Shown here: positions 46,697-58,105 of the stretch, in pieces
How positions within the stretch are numbered: position 1 is the first letter of the stretch
Layout of the letters: each line of letters starts with the position of its first letter
Assembly: GCA_010093705.1 (NCBI GenBank)
Contig: MU006107.1
Span: 232,031 to 296,030, forward strand
Length of the DNA: 64,000 nt
Direction of reading: 5' to 3'
DNA from: Patellaria atrata CBS 101060
Taxonomy: Eukaryota > Ascomycota > Dothideomycetes > Patellariales > Patellariaceae
Notes under the pieces: generated by a model
Told to the model about the DNA's origin: nothing
Seen by the model: only the letters and a program-made list of their open reading frames with translations
The model's database searches: none
Program-made: the position numbers and the translations under genes

Positions 46697-47530
46697 CTAG
46701 ACCTCGTTCGCTTCTGGTAGTACAATCGGGCCGAATCGAACACTCTCAATCCCGCACCATACCGTTCGTTGACAACTTGTGGATGTGAGCGGCGAGCACG
46801 TGTGGGCGTTGTGCGGTTTGATTCGGTGCGGATCCGCTGGTGAGGGGCGGTGCCAGAGGCGAAGGGGATCGGTGATTCTCTGGGATGGGTGGGCTTGTTA
46901 ATGTATCTGTTCTTTGTGGGTGATTAGCGGGCGGACATGGAGTTACAAAAGACGAGGCGGGGGTGGGTTGCTGTGCGGTAGGTACTGTACAAGGTGGTCG
47001 ATGTACAGTACACGTCCGGTATTACAACTTTCAATTGTGCATCGGGAAGGTCACACCGGAAAAATTAAGAAGGCGGTTTACTGCGGCCCTATGGGGATGT
47101 TTGTTCTGTTTACCAGGTGGCTGGAATGGTTGATGGGGAGTTGGTGGGTGCATCGGGTTTCGGTCATTTGATCAATTGTAGAAATGCGGTCATGATTGTA
47201 TAAACTTATATTGGGTTTTTATTTCAGGTCTGATTTTGAAGTACGTGGCGTCTGCAAACCCTTGCTTGGATGCTCTTGGACCGACTTACCTTGAATTAAA
47301 GTGAGATATTTATAAAATTTGATGTGAACAACATGTTGTCGTCTTTGCCCTTAACAACTAAGGTATCCATGCGGAAATGTATTATAAATCAGGGAAACCT
47401 CAAGTTCAGAGCGTAGACTTCTTAGGGAGGTTACTGTATTTACATTAGGAGATCTTCGTTGTCCAATATCTATGTATATGTATGTAGCCCTAGCTAGGGG
47501 AACATAAACAAGCATACAGAGAAAGTGACC
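46697..47530. other. Intergenic between the small Cys-rich gene and DBP3 (convergent)
   Basis: 834 bp. Contains the facing decamers GTACTGTACA (46982-46991) and TGTACAGTAC (47002-47011). No gene. Confidence 0.55.
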
Positions 47531-49622
47531 TCAGTCGAAGGTGATCTTAGTCGCCTTCTGCTGTCCATCACTCTCCTTGTAAAAGGCGCCGTAAGCATCA
47601 TGCTGCTTCTTCTTCACCGTGGTCCCGAATTTGAGTAGCTCATCCGGTACTGGTTGGTTCGCCGCTTTAAGTACATTTATCAATCTAATCATTTTAGCTG
47701 CGTGAATAAGGATATGTGTTCTACAGAGATACTTACGCTCCGGAGTGCTGCTTTTCATGCTCAGTGAATAAGGTAATTGCTATACCTTCTTTCCCTGCTC
47801 GACCGGTCCTGAAACATTTTAGTAACTACGAGGAATCACGTCGAGATAATACTGACCTGCCGATCCTGTGTACATAATCCTCAACAGTAAGGGGGAATGT
47901 GACATTGATCACAACTTTGACAGATGGGATGTCTAATCCACGAGCGGCAACATCCGTGGCCACTAGAATAGGTGTCTCTCCGGACTTGAAAGCTTCCAAA
48001 CTTGCACTACGCTGCACCTGACTTAAGTCACCATGGATACCTGCAACACGGAAGCGTCTGGACTGGATGAAGTTCTCGATACGTGTTGCTTCCTTCTTGT
48101 AAAGACAAAAGACTAATATCCGATCGTTCTTATTCTTGCCACTTTGATGTTCTTTCAATAATTCTAGGAGACGATTTTGCTTGTCGTACGGTTGCATAAC
48201 CTCAACTATTTGCTTTATGCGGTTATTGGCTCGCAACTCCCCTGTGGGATTATCACCGATATTGATTTTGACTGGAGAAGTCATAAATGTCGAAGCTAGT
48301 TGACGGACCGATTCTGGCCAGGTTGCGGTGAACATAAGTGTTTGCCGGCGATCGGCTGGAGTAGTCGAGCTAATAATCTTACGAATGTCGTCTTCGAAAC
48401 CCTTATCGAGCATACGATCAGCTTCGTCAAGTACTACGTAAGATGCATCGCTCAGTTTTGCAGAACCATCGTTGAGTAAGTCGTTCAAACGTCCGGGTGT
48501 TGCGACAACGATACTAGCTTTCCTCAAAGCTATTCGTTGGTCATCTTTGGAGACTCCACCGTACACGCACACAACATGTAAGCCTGCTGGTGTGGCAAGT
48601 TTGACCAATTGTTCATGGATCTGAACCGCAAGCTCACGAGTGGGAGAGACAATGACCGCCTTCACTCCTTTGCGCCGTTTCTTCTCAGGAAGAGACATGA
48701 TACAGCGTATGCAAGGCACACCAAATGCAAGCGTCTTTCCTGACCCAGTTTCTGCAACTCCTATCACATCTCTTCCAGCGAGTAAGGAAGGCCATGCTGC
48801 AGCTTGTATAGGAGTAGGAGAGGTAAAGGACGCGAAAGGAGCCTGTTGAGCCTCGTCTTCTATAGGCAAATAGGAGAATTGTGTTATAGGACGATATGTA
48901 TGCTTCGCATTGAGAGGATCTTCAATAGTGATAAAGTTAGTCTGGAAAAAGTTGTCTATTTGAGATTGGGGAAGAGCGCTCAGCTCTGGGTGTTCGACGT
49001 AGGAAAGGCTTGTGGGAGCAAGGGATGTTTGATCAACACTTGTGATATTACTAGTAATTGTATTTCTTGGAGTGGTCGTTCCGTTCAATATCGATTCTGG
49101 TAGATCAACTACGATATTTCCATTGTTTTGGACATCAGTGGACTCTGCCTTCGCTAATGACTTGAGTTTCGCTTTTTCTGCTTTTCGGGCAGCCTTTACG
49201 GCTTTAGCATCCCGAGCATCAACTCCATTGGCAACCTCTCTTTCCACTTTCTTTTCTGCAGTGGTGGTAGCTTTGGTAATAGCTTTAGCTTCTTTCCTAG
49301 CCCTCCGTTCTGCTTTTCTTAACTTTTTTGCGGGCTTATCTTCGGCGATGTATTCGTCTGACGGAGACGGTGATAAACTCGTGGTTGTAGACAGAGGTTC
49401 TGAATCCTTCAATTTATTCAATCTTCCTTTGAGTTTTTCCACGACATTGTTCTCCGTGGGGTTTGCGACGGTAGGAGTGGTGCTTGAGGTAGGTTGCTCG
49501 CTGCTTTTGCTCTTCTTTTTTTCAAATTTGTCTTTCCGACTCTTCTTATGAATTGGAGTGGATTCTTTGACACCAGAATCGTGGTCTGCCCCATGGGCTT
49601 GATCCAAAGTTCTTTTGCTCAT
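47531..49622 (-). CDS. DBP3: ATP-dependent DEAD-box RNA helicase DBP3
   Basis: Nucleolar helicase acting in pre-rRNA processing for the 60S subunit. Exons 49622-47857, 47808-47737 and 47684-47531 give 663 aa. The N-terminal third is Lys/Glu/Ala-rich and disordered ([20 protein letters not shown]), typical of Dbp3. The helicase core has a Q-motif region ([20 protein letters not shown]), motif I AETGSGKT near 290, [18 protein letters not shown] in [14 protein letters not shown] in [12 protein letters not shown] (TAT instead of SAT), [13 protein letters not shown] and [13 protein letters not shown]. The last motif is formed across intron 1. The C-terminus is [20 protein letters not shown]. The frame stays open upstream to 49847, but the Met at 49622 fits family starts. 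Confidence 0.95.
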
Positions 49623-49969
49623 TTTGAGCCTTAAATAAATGGATCGATGTGAAAGCTGCACCTCGAGAACACAGAAAAATTTCCTACCGTACATAATTTT
49701 TGTGTCTTGGCACAGCTTTCCCGCTCCGCATCCTTGAAGTGGCTGGTGCTGGCGCGATCCCTTGTCTATATCAGCCACTCCCGCTTCCTGTCCTGGACTG
49801 TCCTTTCCCTTCTTAGGTACCTTAGGTTGACTTGTATCATGTCTCATCTAACGTCACATCAAATTTCATTAACGACTTCACTCTTAAGAGACAGTAGCAC
49901 GCATTCTACCTGACGGACTGAATTATATTACATGTCAATAATAGCTAATGGCCATCTGATTTCCTAAGT
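49623..49969. other. Intergenic, DBP3 promoter
   Basis: 347 bp between two minus-strand genes. No feature recognised; a frame in phase with DBP3 continues into it but looks non-coding. Confidence 0.5.
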
Positions 49970-50745
49970 TCATACCTTAGGCAACTGTGTTTGATCACTT
50001 TCACCACCCGCTCCATTGGTACTTGTATTTCGTTCGGCAGGTTCTAATTCCGTAACCTCTTTATCCATGCTAACCAGTGGAAGTCCTTGAGAGATGGGGT
50101 CCATGTCGCTGGGAACACTCGTTGCGACGTTGTTGTAAGGACCTAATCCCTCACTCTCCTCTTCCCGCAACCTTTTTCCAGCCTCAGAGGCCGTTTTGGT
50201 GATAACTTCATTGAAAGACGTTCCCACCTCGACTACTTTGTCGATCACCGTTGAGACGAGCTCTTCAGCTGAGCTAACTATGTCTTCCCCGATACTTTTC
50301 ACGCCGTTAATCGGTCCATCCCCGTTCCTTTCTGACGCTGCAGAGTTGAAACCTGGGCCATCTTGATTCTGCTCACCATCAACCCCGCTCGTAGCTCTAG
50401 CACTTGGTGCTGCTGTACCAACCAAAGGTGGGGTTGTGGTTGATACTTGTTGCTTTCGTTCGAGTGGATCATCGCCTTGAGCGCTGTATTCCCGTTTCTA
50501 TAGACGACGTCAGTATACCTAGGACGTTCTCAACAGCTCGAACATACACTATCATCTTTTTCGTTCGATGATAATCCAACCGCTGCTAAAAGCTTCTCCG
50601 TAATTCCTTCTGCAGTCGGCATGTTGCCGTCCTTGCTCCTCTTAGCATATACACCGAGGAGCGTACTATTGTAAGGGAATACCTCAAGGTTCACCACAGT
50701 CTGATCCTGGCTCTTACCACTGTTGGTAGTTTCATGCAACACCAT
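49970..50745 (-). CDS. Hypothetical protein, about 241 aa, two or three exons
   Basis: Exon 1 50745-50548 and exon 2 50497-49970 (GTATGT...CTATAG intron, 50 nt) give 241 aa with phase kept. I do not recognise it. The N-terminal 60 residues look ordered (VVNLEVFPYNSTLLGVYAKR, then GITEKLLAAVGL). After a low-complexity linker there is an amphipathic helical stretch (SIGEDIVSSAEELVSTVIDK, then VVEVGTSFNEVITKTASEAG). The C-terminus is acidic and disordered. The last codons read PKV-stop, where GTATGA could instead be a donor; splicing to the CAG ending at about 49910 would end the protein PKSVR. Either end differs by only a few residues. No signal peptide or transmembrane segment. Confidence 0.5.
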
Positions 50746-53700
50746 ATTCCAATTTCCGGATGGATTTGTGGATTTGTGAATGTATGATACCGTATGTCAA
50801 TACAGATCTGGTGCGTTTCAAGTAGGCTTAAACCCATTCGCTGTAAATCTTGGACCGTAGTGCGACAACTAGGATGAGTTGTCAAAATGTCGGAGTTAAG
50901 GTACTCATGTTCTTTCTTTTTCTTTGTTATACTGTTGTAGCGTTGTTTCCTCATTAGCAATATTTGCTTGTTTCCACTTCAGTTGAAGGGAAGTCAAGGT
51001 AAGTCAGCCGTTCCTGCTGCTACTATCTCTCATCCCTAGGTAGGTAGCCTTAAGTTAATGAGGGAATAGCCAACCCTAAAGGCAATTGTCATTACATCTG
51101 ACCTCATCTTGCGATTGATTTGGATCAGATCTAAACAGGTTAATCAGATTCACCAGAAAAGAGCGCTCTCCGCCAATTTCCAAACGGAAGAAAGCTAGCA
51201 CAATGAGGAGAATAGTGAGGCGTTTGTATGTACCATTGAGAATGGTACTCCTGTCCAATACAAGCGGCGACCGAATCGTCGCCAATCCCTTGTGATGTAT
51301 CCACTTCAGAAGTCCTATTTTTACAAGACTCAATTTGGTCACACCTCTTGGATTCAGGTCTGGACTGAACAGATCCACAGCTAGGAAGTCCTACAAAACT
51401 CAATTACTGCGTCGTACGTTAGTCTTAGATTCTTAGTGATAACCGTTACCTAGATGTGGATATCTGTGGAGACCTGTTGCATCCTGTTCTATTTCTCCTT
51501 TCCTCTAGCCGAGATGCATATTATCAAGCTCCGTCTCATTTTGAAAATATGATGTTCGCTTCGAGACCATTGACCTATCGCTCCACACTCTCACGATCTG
51601 TTATTCAGCACTGCTAGTAACACGCACTCTCGTGATTTCTTGACTCTCTTTCAGCAGTATGGTTGCATACACATATGCTATGTGAGATGGCAATCCCTCA
51701 TGTATAACACCCTAATATCGATTCCCCCGACGTCGCGTCTCACTTTTATCCAACCGTGAATTCGTAATTCGCAATGCCGTCAAGTTCAATCTAGGACCAC
51801 AAAGTGCTTAGCATCCTACAGGAGCTAGGAGACCCTGAAATTTCGTGTTATCTTGGAGAAGACATGGTGATCCAACGATAACCAGTTAACCACTTGGTCA
51901 TCATGCTGAAGTTCAGTCTGTGCTTTCCGTGAGCTTCAGCTAAACAATTGACCAGAGATATGGCCATGATAATAAGCAACCGCGCAGCAGGGATATCTAC
52001 GAACACTCCAGGTTCAAAGCGCAAACTAAATCTTCGGTTGAATACTGGAATATGGGAACCCTTCTCCGCCAATCTCGCCGTCGCCTGGTTTTTCGTGAAC
52101 TTGAACCAGGTTTGAATGTCGACCATACCAACACTAGTCATTCCATTTCTTCCAGAAGACTTCTGTAATATACCATAGCAGGAGAAGGACCCGGTTATGC
52201 ATGTCAAATGGTCATAACGCTGCTCTGATATTACATCGCCCCACGACTCTAATACAGTCTTTCCAGAATTGTCCTCCCGCAGCGGACGCCATCAGTAGCG
52301 AGAAAGGAGTCACGGTACGTACTGCATTTTTTCCTTTCTGTGCTTACGACTGGTCACGCTCATTCTCTTTCCGAGTGATTGGATGGAGACCATGGTGTCA
52401 TTGTGATTATACCCATACAACATGCGTATTCAACGGACATAACTGCAGCGGTATCATCGGACACTTGGACTTGAGGCTGTAACAAAACATCCTTACCAGC
52501 ACAGGAACCCGGAGATTAAGGTTATCCTACGATCCTCCGTATCTGAGATGTGGCGTAATGATGGCGCAGGTGATGCCTCGTGACATGCAGAGTTGCGGCC
52601 ATCCCCCAGGAAATGGTACCCAGTTGCTCACGCTGAAAGAGCCGCATGTCTCTACCGCGAAATTTTCCGCCTTTCAATTACTTGTTTTGTCATCAATAAA
52701 TGTTAGGAATTAGAGTACGAGGTGGAATGACAATTCTGCCATTCGCTCAAATATTTGCCCCTTTCATTTATATCGGAGGGGTTCAATTGACTCAACGAGG
52801 TTAGGCAATTGGATTGAACGGTTTCGCCGGGCAAGGATATAATGGAGGTCTAATATAGGAGGCCGACGATTAGTGAAAATCGCAGCTGACAGGACTCCTA
52901 GGGCGGCAGGCGGCGGTTCAGTCATAATGGCGGACAGGACTCTTAAGAGACATACCCCAGATATGCACTCCACATTTCTCCAGCTTCTATATGGGTTCTA
53001 TGGCCAGGGTAATTACGATGAGAACTTCTACTTGGGCATCAAAATAAAGCACCAGCAGCACCGTCAGCCTGTAAGACGGCAGGCATACGTGTCGAGTGAT
53101 ACATCGGGTCGGCTTGGCACAATATACTTTGATGTCTGCATCGAATCTTGCATCCTTGATTCTTCTTCTGCAGGTCCACTACCATCCACGCCAGAATTTC
53201 TGATCGAAACGGCGTTCGTCAGTAGCGCGATAGTAGCAGTGATGCTCTGGTGTAGTATCGATCACCAGCATTTTTAGCCGGTACGATAGTTCTAGCAGAA
53301 CAGGGCGGAAGCTAGAGATCAGTCAGCAATTGGGGTCTACGGTAACCGTATGACCACAGATCCCTCGAAACAACATAGTGAGTGTATAGACACAGGGCTG
53401 ACATGGGAAGACGAGATAGACCAGGAGATGACTATTGCGAGGAAAATACAACAGACACTATATTGATCCATATGGCTCTCGCTTCTCTGCTTCTCTCGCT
53501 CACTCCTGTCGCATGCAGCACGTCGAATAAGGAGATGCAACTGAACAGTGCAGACAGTAAGCGGCCTGTATCGCGTGGCCTAGGACTGCCCACCAGGAGC
53601 AATAATAATGCAAGCGGATGGAGTAATTGTACCATGACCGTGCTGGTCAACAAGTATTCTCTCGAGAGAACCTGACCCCCCCCTTACCGTAAAGTTCCTC

Positions 53701-54220
53701 GGCCTGGATACATCCTGGAAGGTTTTTAGACTGGATCTAAGAGAAGTTCGGAAAACCTTGAATAATGGATATAGACTACTACGGTAGGATGATTATTTCG
53801 CGAACATCGCCTAGAATTAGGAAGTCTCACGACTCACGCTCGCCGCTCAGAGGGTAGACGCCTGTCCAGTGTCCTACCCCCAGCCTTACTCCCCGCATTA
53901 GTTTCCAGTATTTCATCTTGAGATTTTACACCAGCCTAGGGGTTTATATCAATATATACATGCCCATGATGCCACTCTTTTCTCCTTCTTCTCCGTTTTC
54001 TACCAAAATAGACCTTCGTGTCGGACCTCATCTGTGACCTCCAAACAACAAGCGGCTAGAATATCCTTTATCCTTTCCCTCTCCGAATCACTTATCTTCA
54101 CAATATCTCGGTCCCTGGAGTGTGCCTTGACTGCATTTCCTGTCCCACCCTGCAGGCCATCGCTTCCTGCAAGCCTACAACCGGTTCCTAGGGTCCGCTG
54201 GGCCAACAATCCCGCCAATA
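50746..54220. other. Gene-poor stretch before the Zn2Cys6 gene
   Basis: 3.5 kb. The longest frames (51848-52207 minus, 119 codons; 52873-53277 plus, 134 codons) show no domain, no splice continuation and mixed composition, and I do not call them. 53930-54220 is probably the leader of the transcription factor gene, pyrimidine-rich with TATATATACA-like sequence at 53952-53961. Confidence 0.55.
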
Positions 54221-56480
54221 ATGTCTGCAGTTACACCATCTCCAGATGTCAGCCCAGTGTCAGCAGCCACCACTAATGGTCATTTTCCGAGAGACCAATT
54301 TTGTCTTAACTTATCCACTCTCCCAGATGCTAGTAATTTCGTCCTCAAGAGCACTCTCAAATCCCCCCATCTGCTCGATTCCCCTACTGGATTCTATTCG
54401 GGTAACAACGTCCTGAACGGACAGTTCAAGAAACGACCCAGAAATATGTCTCAATCATCAGGTACCGACAGAGAGCTATCAAATGAAGCCCAACCGCAAG
54501 GAAATGGGCCTACGAGCAATGACAACCGCTCAAACCCCAAAAAGAGACCCAGTACAGATACGATAGATTATCCACGCAGACGAGCCACAATTGCGGTAAT
54601 GACAGCCCACTAATTGTTCAATTGAATTGCAGACACTAATGTGAAGATAGTGCGAGATATGCCGTTCCAGAAAATCAAGGTGTGATGGATCCCGACCAAA
54701 ATGTCGACTTTGCACAGAATTGAATGCTGAGTGCGTCTATCGAGAACCTGGAATCAAATTGGACGCTGGTGACAAACTTATCCTTGCTCATCTCAACCGC
54801 ATAGAAGGCCTACTTCAATCAAACCTTATGGCGCAGACCACTGGAATGGGGATTGCCTCTCACTCCCCCGCCGCAAGCAACAGTACCACGGAGGATATTC
54901 TAGGACGAAGCTCCAATCTCTCGCTAGGAATGTTGCCATTGAATGGAGCATTAAATGGTCTCGGAACGTGGTCAAACGCTCCTTCCAATATATCCGCAAT
55001 GCCAAAAATCCATACCACTCCTGCGCTCAATCTCCTCCAATGGCCTATGATTAGGGACTTGGTATCAAGACCTTATGATCCCCAGGTATTGTTGCAACTC
55101 GAAATGTCTCGTGAGCCCCTCCAATTGGGCACATCTTTAAGTTTAGACCTCTCAAATACGGCTACCTATGTCCAGTCCTTCTTTGAGAGGGTCAATGTAT
55201 GGTACGCTTGTGTCAATCCCTACAACTGGACGAGCTATTACCGTACGGCCCTCTCCCATGGTTTTAGAGATGGTCCAGAAAGCTGTATTGTCCTCCTCGT
55301 TTTGGCTCTCGGCCATGCTAGCAGTGCCGGTAGCATATCAAACCAACCGATGGACAAAGATCCTCCAGGATTAGCATATTTCGCGGCGGCGTGGGCTTTA
55401 CTACCAAGTCTAATGACCCGCAATACCATGCTATCCGCACAGTGCCACATTCTCGCCTCCGCTTATCTGTTTTATATCGTTCGCCCATTGGAAGCTTGGA
55501 ATCTTCTGAGTGCAACTAGCATGAAGCTCCAGTTGCTGCTTAGTGCGCCTGGAAGGTTACCACCACATGCCAAAGAATTGAGTGAAAGAGTGTTTTGGAA
55601 CACATTGCTGTTTGAAAGTGACCTGTTGGCCGAATTAGACTTACCACATTCCGGAATCGTACAGTTCGAGGAGACTGTTGGTTTACCGGGAGGCTTTGAA
55701 GAGGAAGGCGAAGAAATTGTTGGCCGCGATGAACTGTGGTACTTCCTTGCGGAGATTGCACTTAGGCGGTTGCTCAATCGCGTGAGCCACTTGATCTACA
55801 CCAAGGAGACAGCAATGACCTCCACTACAGCAACCTTGGAGCCACTAGTTGCGGAGCTTGACTTCCAATTAACGCAATGGTACGAAGGGCTTCCTCAACC
55901 TGTCCAATTCCCACATAGTAGAGTTCCTCTATCGAATCCGGTCCAAACGGTATTGCGGCTGAGATACTTCGCGTGCCGAACAATCATCTTCAGGCCCTAC
56001 ATTCTTGCAGTCCTCAACGACGAGTCGGCCGCAATGGACCTGACCGTGCAGGAAAACTGCCGAAAATGCCTCGAAGCGTGTATCCGCCAGCTAGAGCATC
56101 TTTCTGCCCAGTAAGTTCCTAAACCCTATCATGCTGCAAAGCAAATTTCTAACCATTCTCAGTCACGCCGGCCACCTCCCATATCTTTGGCAAGGAGCTC
56201 TCTCGTAGGTCTTCCAAAAATAGAATATTCTGCAATATCATACTAACGAACCAACAGCATCGTTTCACAAACTCTGCTTGTTATGGGCGCAACAATGTCA
56301 CCATCCCTTTCCGCTCTGCTGCCGCCCCCGCATCAAATGGACGTCATCATCTCGGACGTAGTGCTTGAAATCGAACGGTATAGCCATCTCGCGCCGAGCC
56401 TCCAACTCTCCGCAGAGATCATCCGGGAAGCGGAGGAAAGGAGACAGATGTTCCTTCGTTCGGCAGGCCTGAGGGTCTGA
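54221..56480 (+). CDS. Zn(II)2Cys6 transcription factor with fungal-specific domain, 699 aa
   Basis: Four exons, 54221-54595, 54651-56110, 56163-56204 and 56258-56480, give 699 aa. Splicing intron 1 places the binuclear zinc cluster at 126-153: Cys 126, 129, 136, 143, 146 and 153 (CEICRSRKSRCDGSRPKC, then RLCTELNAEC), spacing CX2CX6CX6CX2CX6C. The following GIKLDAGDKLILAHLNRIEG is a dimerisation-like linker. The middle region (about 250-620) is the helical fungal-specific regulatory domain, with VQSFFERVNVWYACVNPYNW, SCIVLLVLALGHASSAGS and ERVFWNTLLFESDLLAELDL. The 125-residue Ser/Pro/Asn-rich tail before the cluster is longer than usual. Exon 3 is only 42 nt. It is not next to a metabolic cluster, so the target is unknown. 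A (CA)10 repeat follows 27 bp after the stop. Confidence 0.9.
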
Positions 56481-56506
56481 AATTGAGCCGGCCGAGCAAG
56501 GCGATG

Positions 56507-56526
56507 CACACACACACACACACACA
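56507..56526. repeat. (CA)10 microsatellite in the 3' flank of the Zn2Cys6 gene
   Basis: Ten CA units in a row starting 27 bp after the stop codon. Confidence 0.95.
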
Positions 56527-58005
56527 AAAGCAGAGCAAGAGGAGAGAGCAAAAGAAGATCCAACCAGTCGGCATGCATGAAAAGAGATGTACAAGCAGTA
56601 TCTTGCCATGTATAGCAGAAAGGGGGTGCGCACGGTCCCAGAAATTCCGGTCAGCCAACCGCTGCGAGTGGTTAGGCAGAATTTAGCCTATTTCAAGGTC
56701 TGTGTAACGTAGACTTGCCCGAAGCGGAAATTTGGCAACCTTTCAGCAATACAGCCGTCTAATGCTCACGATGATGAGGTACGCGGTGCTGGTTCCCCAC
56801 TCCTCACAACTTATTTTATACGCGCCGTTCCTGGGGCCTGGACAAACGGTAGTTGGGTTCGAGAGATGATGGGCTTTTGATTGTCAGGATGCAAGCCACG
56901 ACGAAAGAGATGGTGTGCTGAGAGGGAAGAAAGGGAGAATGAGACGCGGTTTCGAGGTATAGAGATGAGCGTCAATGCGCTCGGGCTTTTTCCCTCCAAG
57001 GAAAAATCGGGTGTAAGGATGGATAGGTGCCGAGTTGGGATCGGGTATGCTGTTGTGTAAGTTGTAGCACGAACCCCACGAGAACCATGAGACACGCCGT
57101 GCATGATGAGAGCCGGGTTACGGAATGATGCTGGGCTAAGGGTACGGGTTACGGGTTACGGTTCAAACGTAGAGGCACGGTACTGCAGAAGGGAAACATA
57201 TTTTTGACATATCACTTTTTTTTGATTTTTGCAGTTTCTTGCCATCATTTCAGAGGAGCGGGGGGGATTTGCGGCGCATGATCTTTGAAGGTCAAGGTAT
57301 TTAGCATTTCCTTTACTCTTACATCTGTACTTGTAGAATTAGAAGAAGAATTGAAGGAATCCGGGGGCACAGCACATGAGCGAGATACCAAACCGCACGC
57401 CGGCTCGTTGTGGTTCGCCATGTTGCTTACCCTCCATCTCACACACCACCAGCAAGAATAAAAAAGTCAAAGTCAAAGTGAAAGTGACTTTCGATCCGTC
57501 TCATCAGAGTCCCTTCCCATCGACTACTCCTCCTCCTCGCCTAACGTTCCTTCCAGTTAAAGTCCAAGTAGTGGCGCGCCCAGGGCTCTATCCGATATCT
57601 CATAAGCACGAGATTGCAGAAGCTTGTCTGCCTGCCTCCCGAGCAAGGGGGGCCAGCCCAGCCCGCCTAATTGGTCGCGGCTAAAGCGTCTTCTCCTTCG
57701 ATACGTTTTTCTGGAAAAATCCACATGGAAGCCGCCAAGAGTGCGCTGGCGGCGGGCTTTTGCATGGCCCGGTGGGTTATGGGGAGTAAAAACTAGGTTA
57801 CACTAACAGGAAAGACCTCAACCCTGGACGGAGCGCATTCTTCCGCTGGACTGATGCGGGAACAACTTCTGTCGATTGGTAGACTTTGGTAGATGGCGCG
57901 GGTTCTTGATCGCCTATTCTTATCCCTAGTTTTTCTTGAAGTTTGGAGTTATGGGGGAAGGGGAGGGAGGGGGATAGCGCTGACGGGTTGGGAGAGGTGG
58001 TTGAT

Positions 58006-58105
58006 NNNNNNNNNNNNNNNNNNNNNNNNNNNNNNNNNNNNNNNNNNNNNNNNNNNNNNNNNNNNNNNNNNNNNNNNNNNNNNNNNNNNNNNNNNNNNNN
58101 NNNNN
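58006..58105. other. Assembly gap (100 N)
   Basis: Exactly 100 N, the conventional placeholder for a gap of unknown size, so true distance across it is not known. Confidence 0.99.

Noticed and set aside
51848-52207. 119-codon minus-strand frame
   Set aside because: No recognised motif, no flanking exon with matching phase, amino-acid composition like neighbouring noise.
52873-53277. 134-codon plus-strand frame
   Set aside because: No domain, no consistent splice extension, and no sharp composition change at its ends.
57120-57170. GGTTACG direct repeats, considered as interstitial telomere repeat
   Set aside because: The unit is not TTAGGG-like and there are only three imperfect copies.
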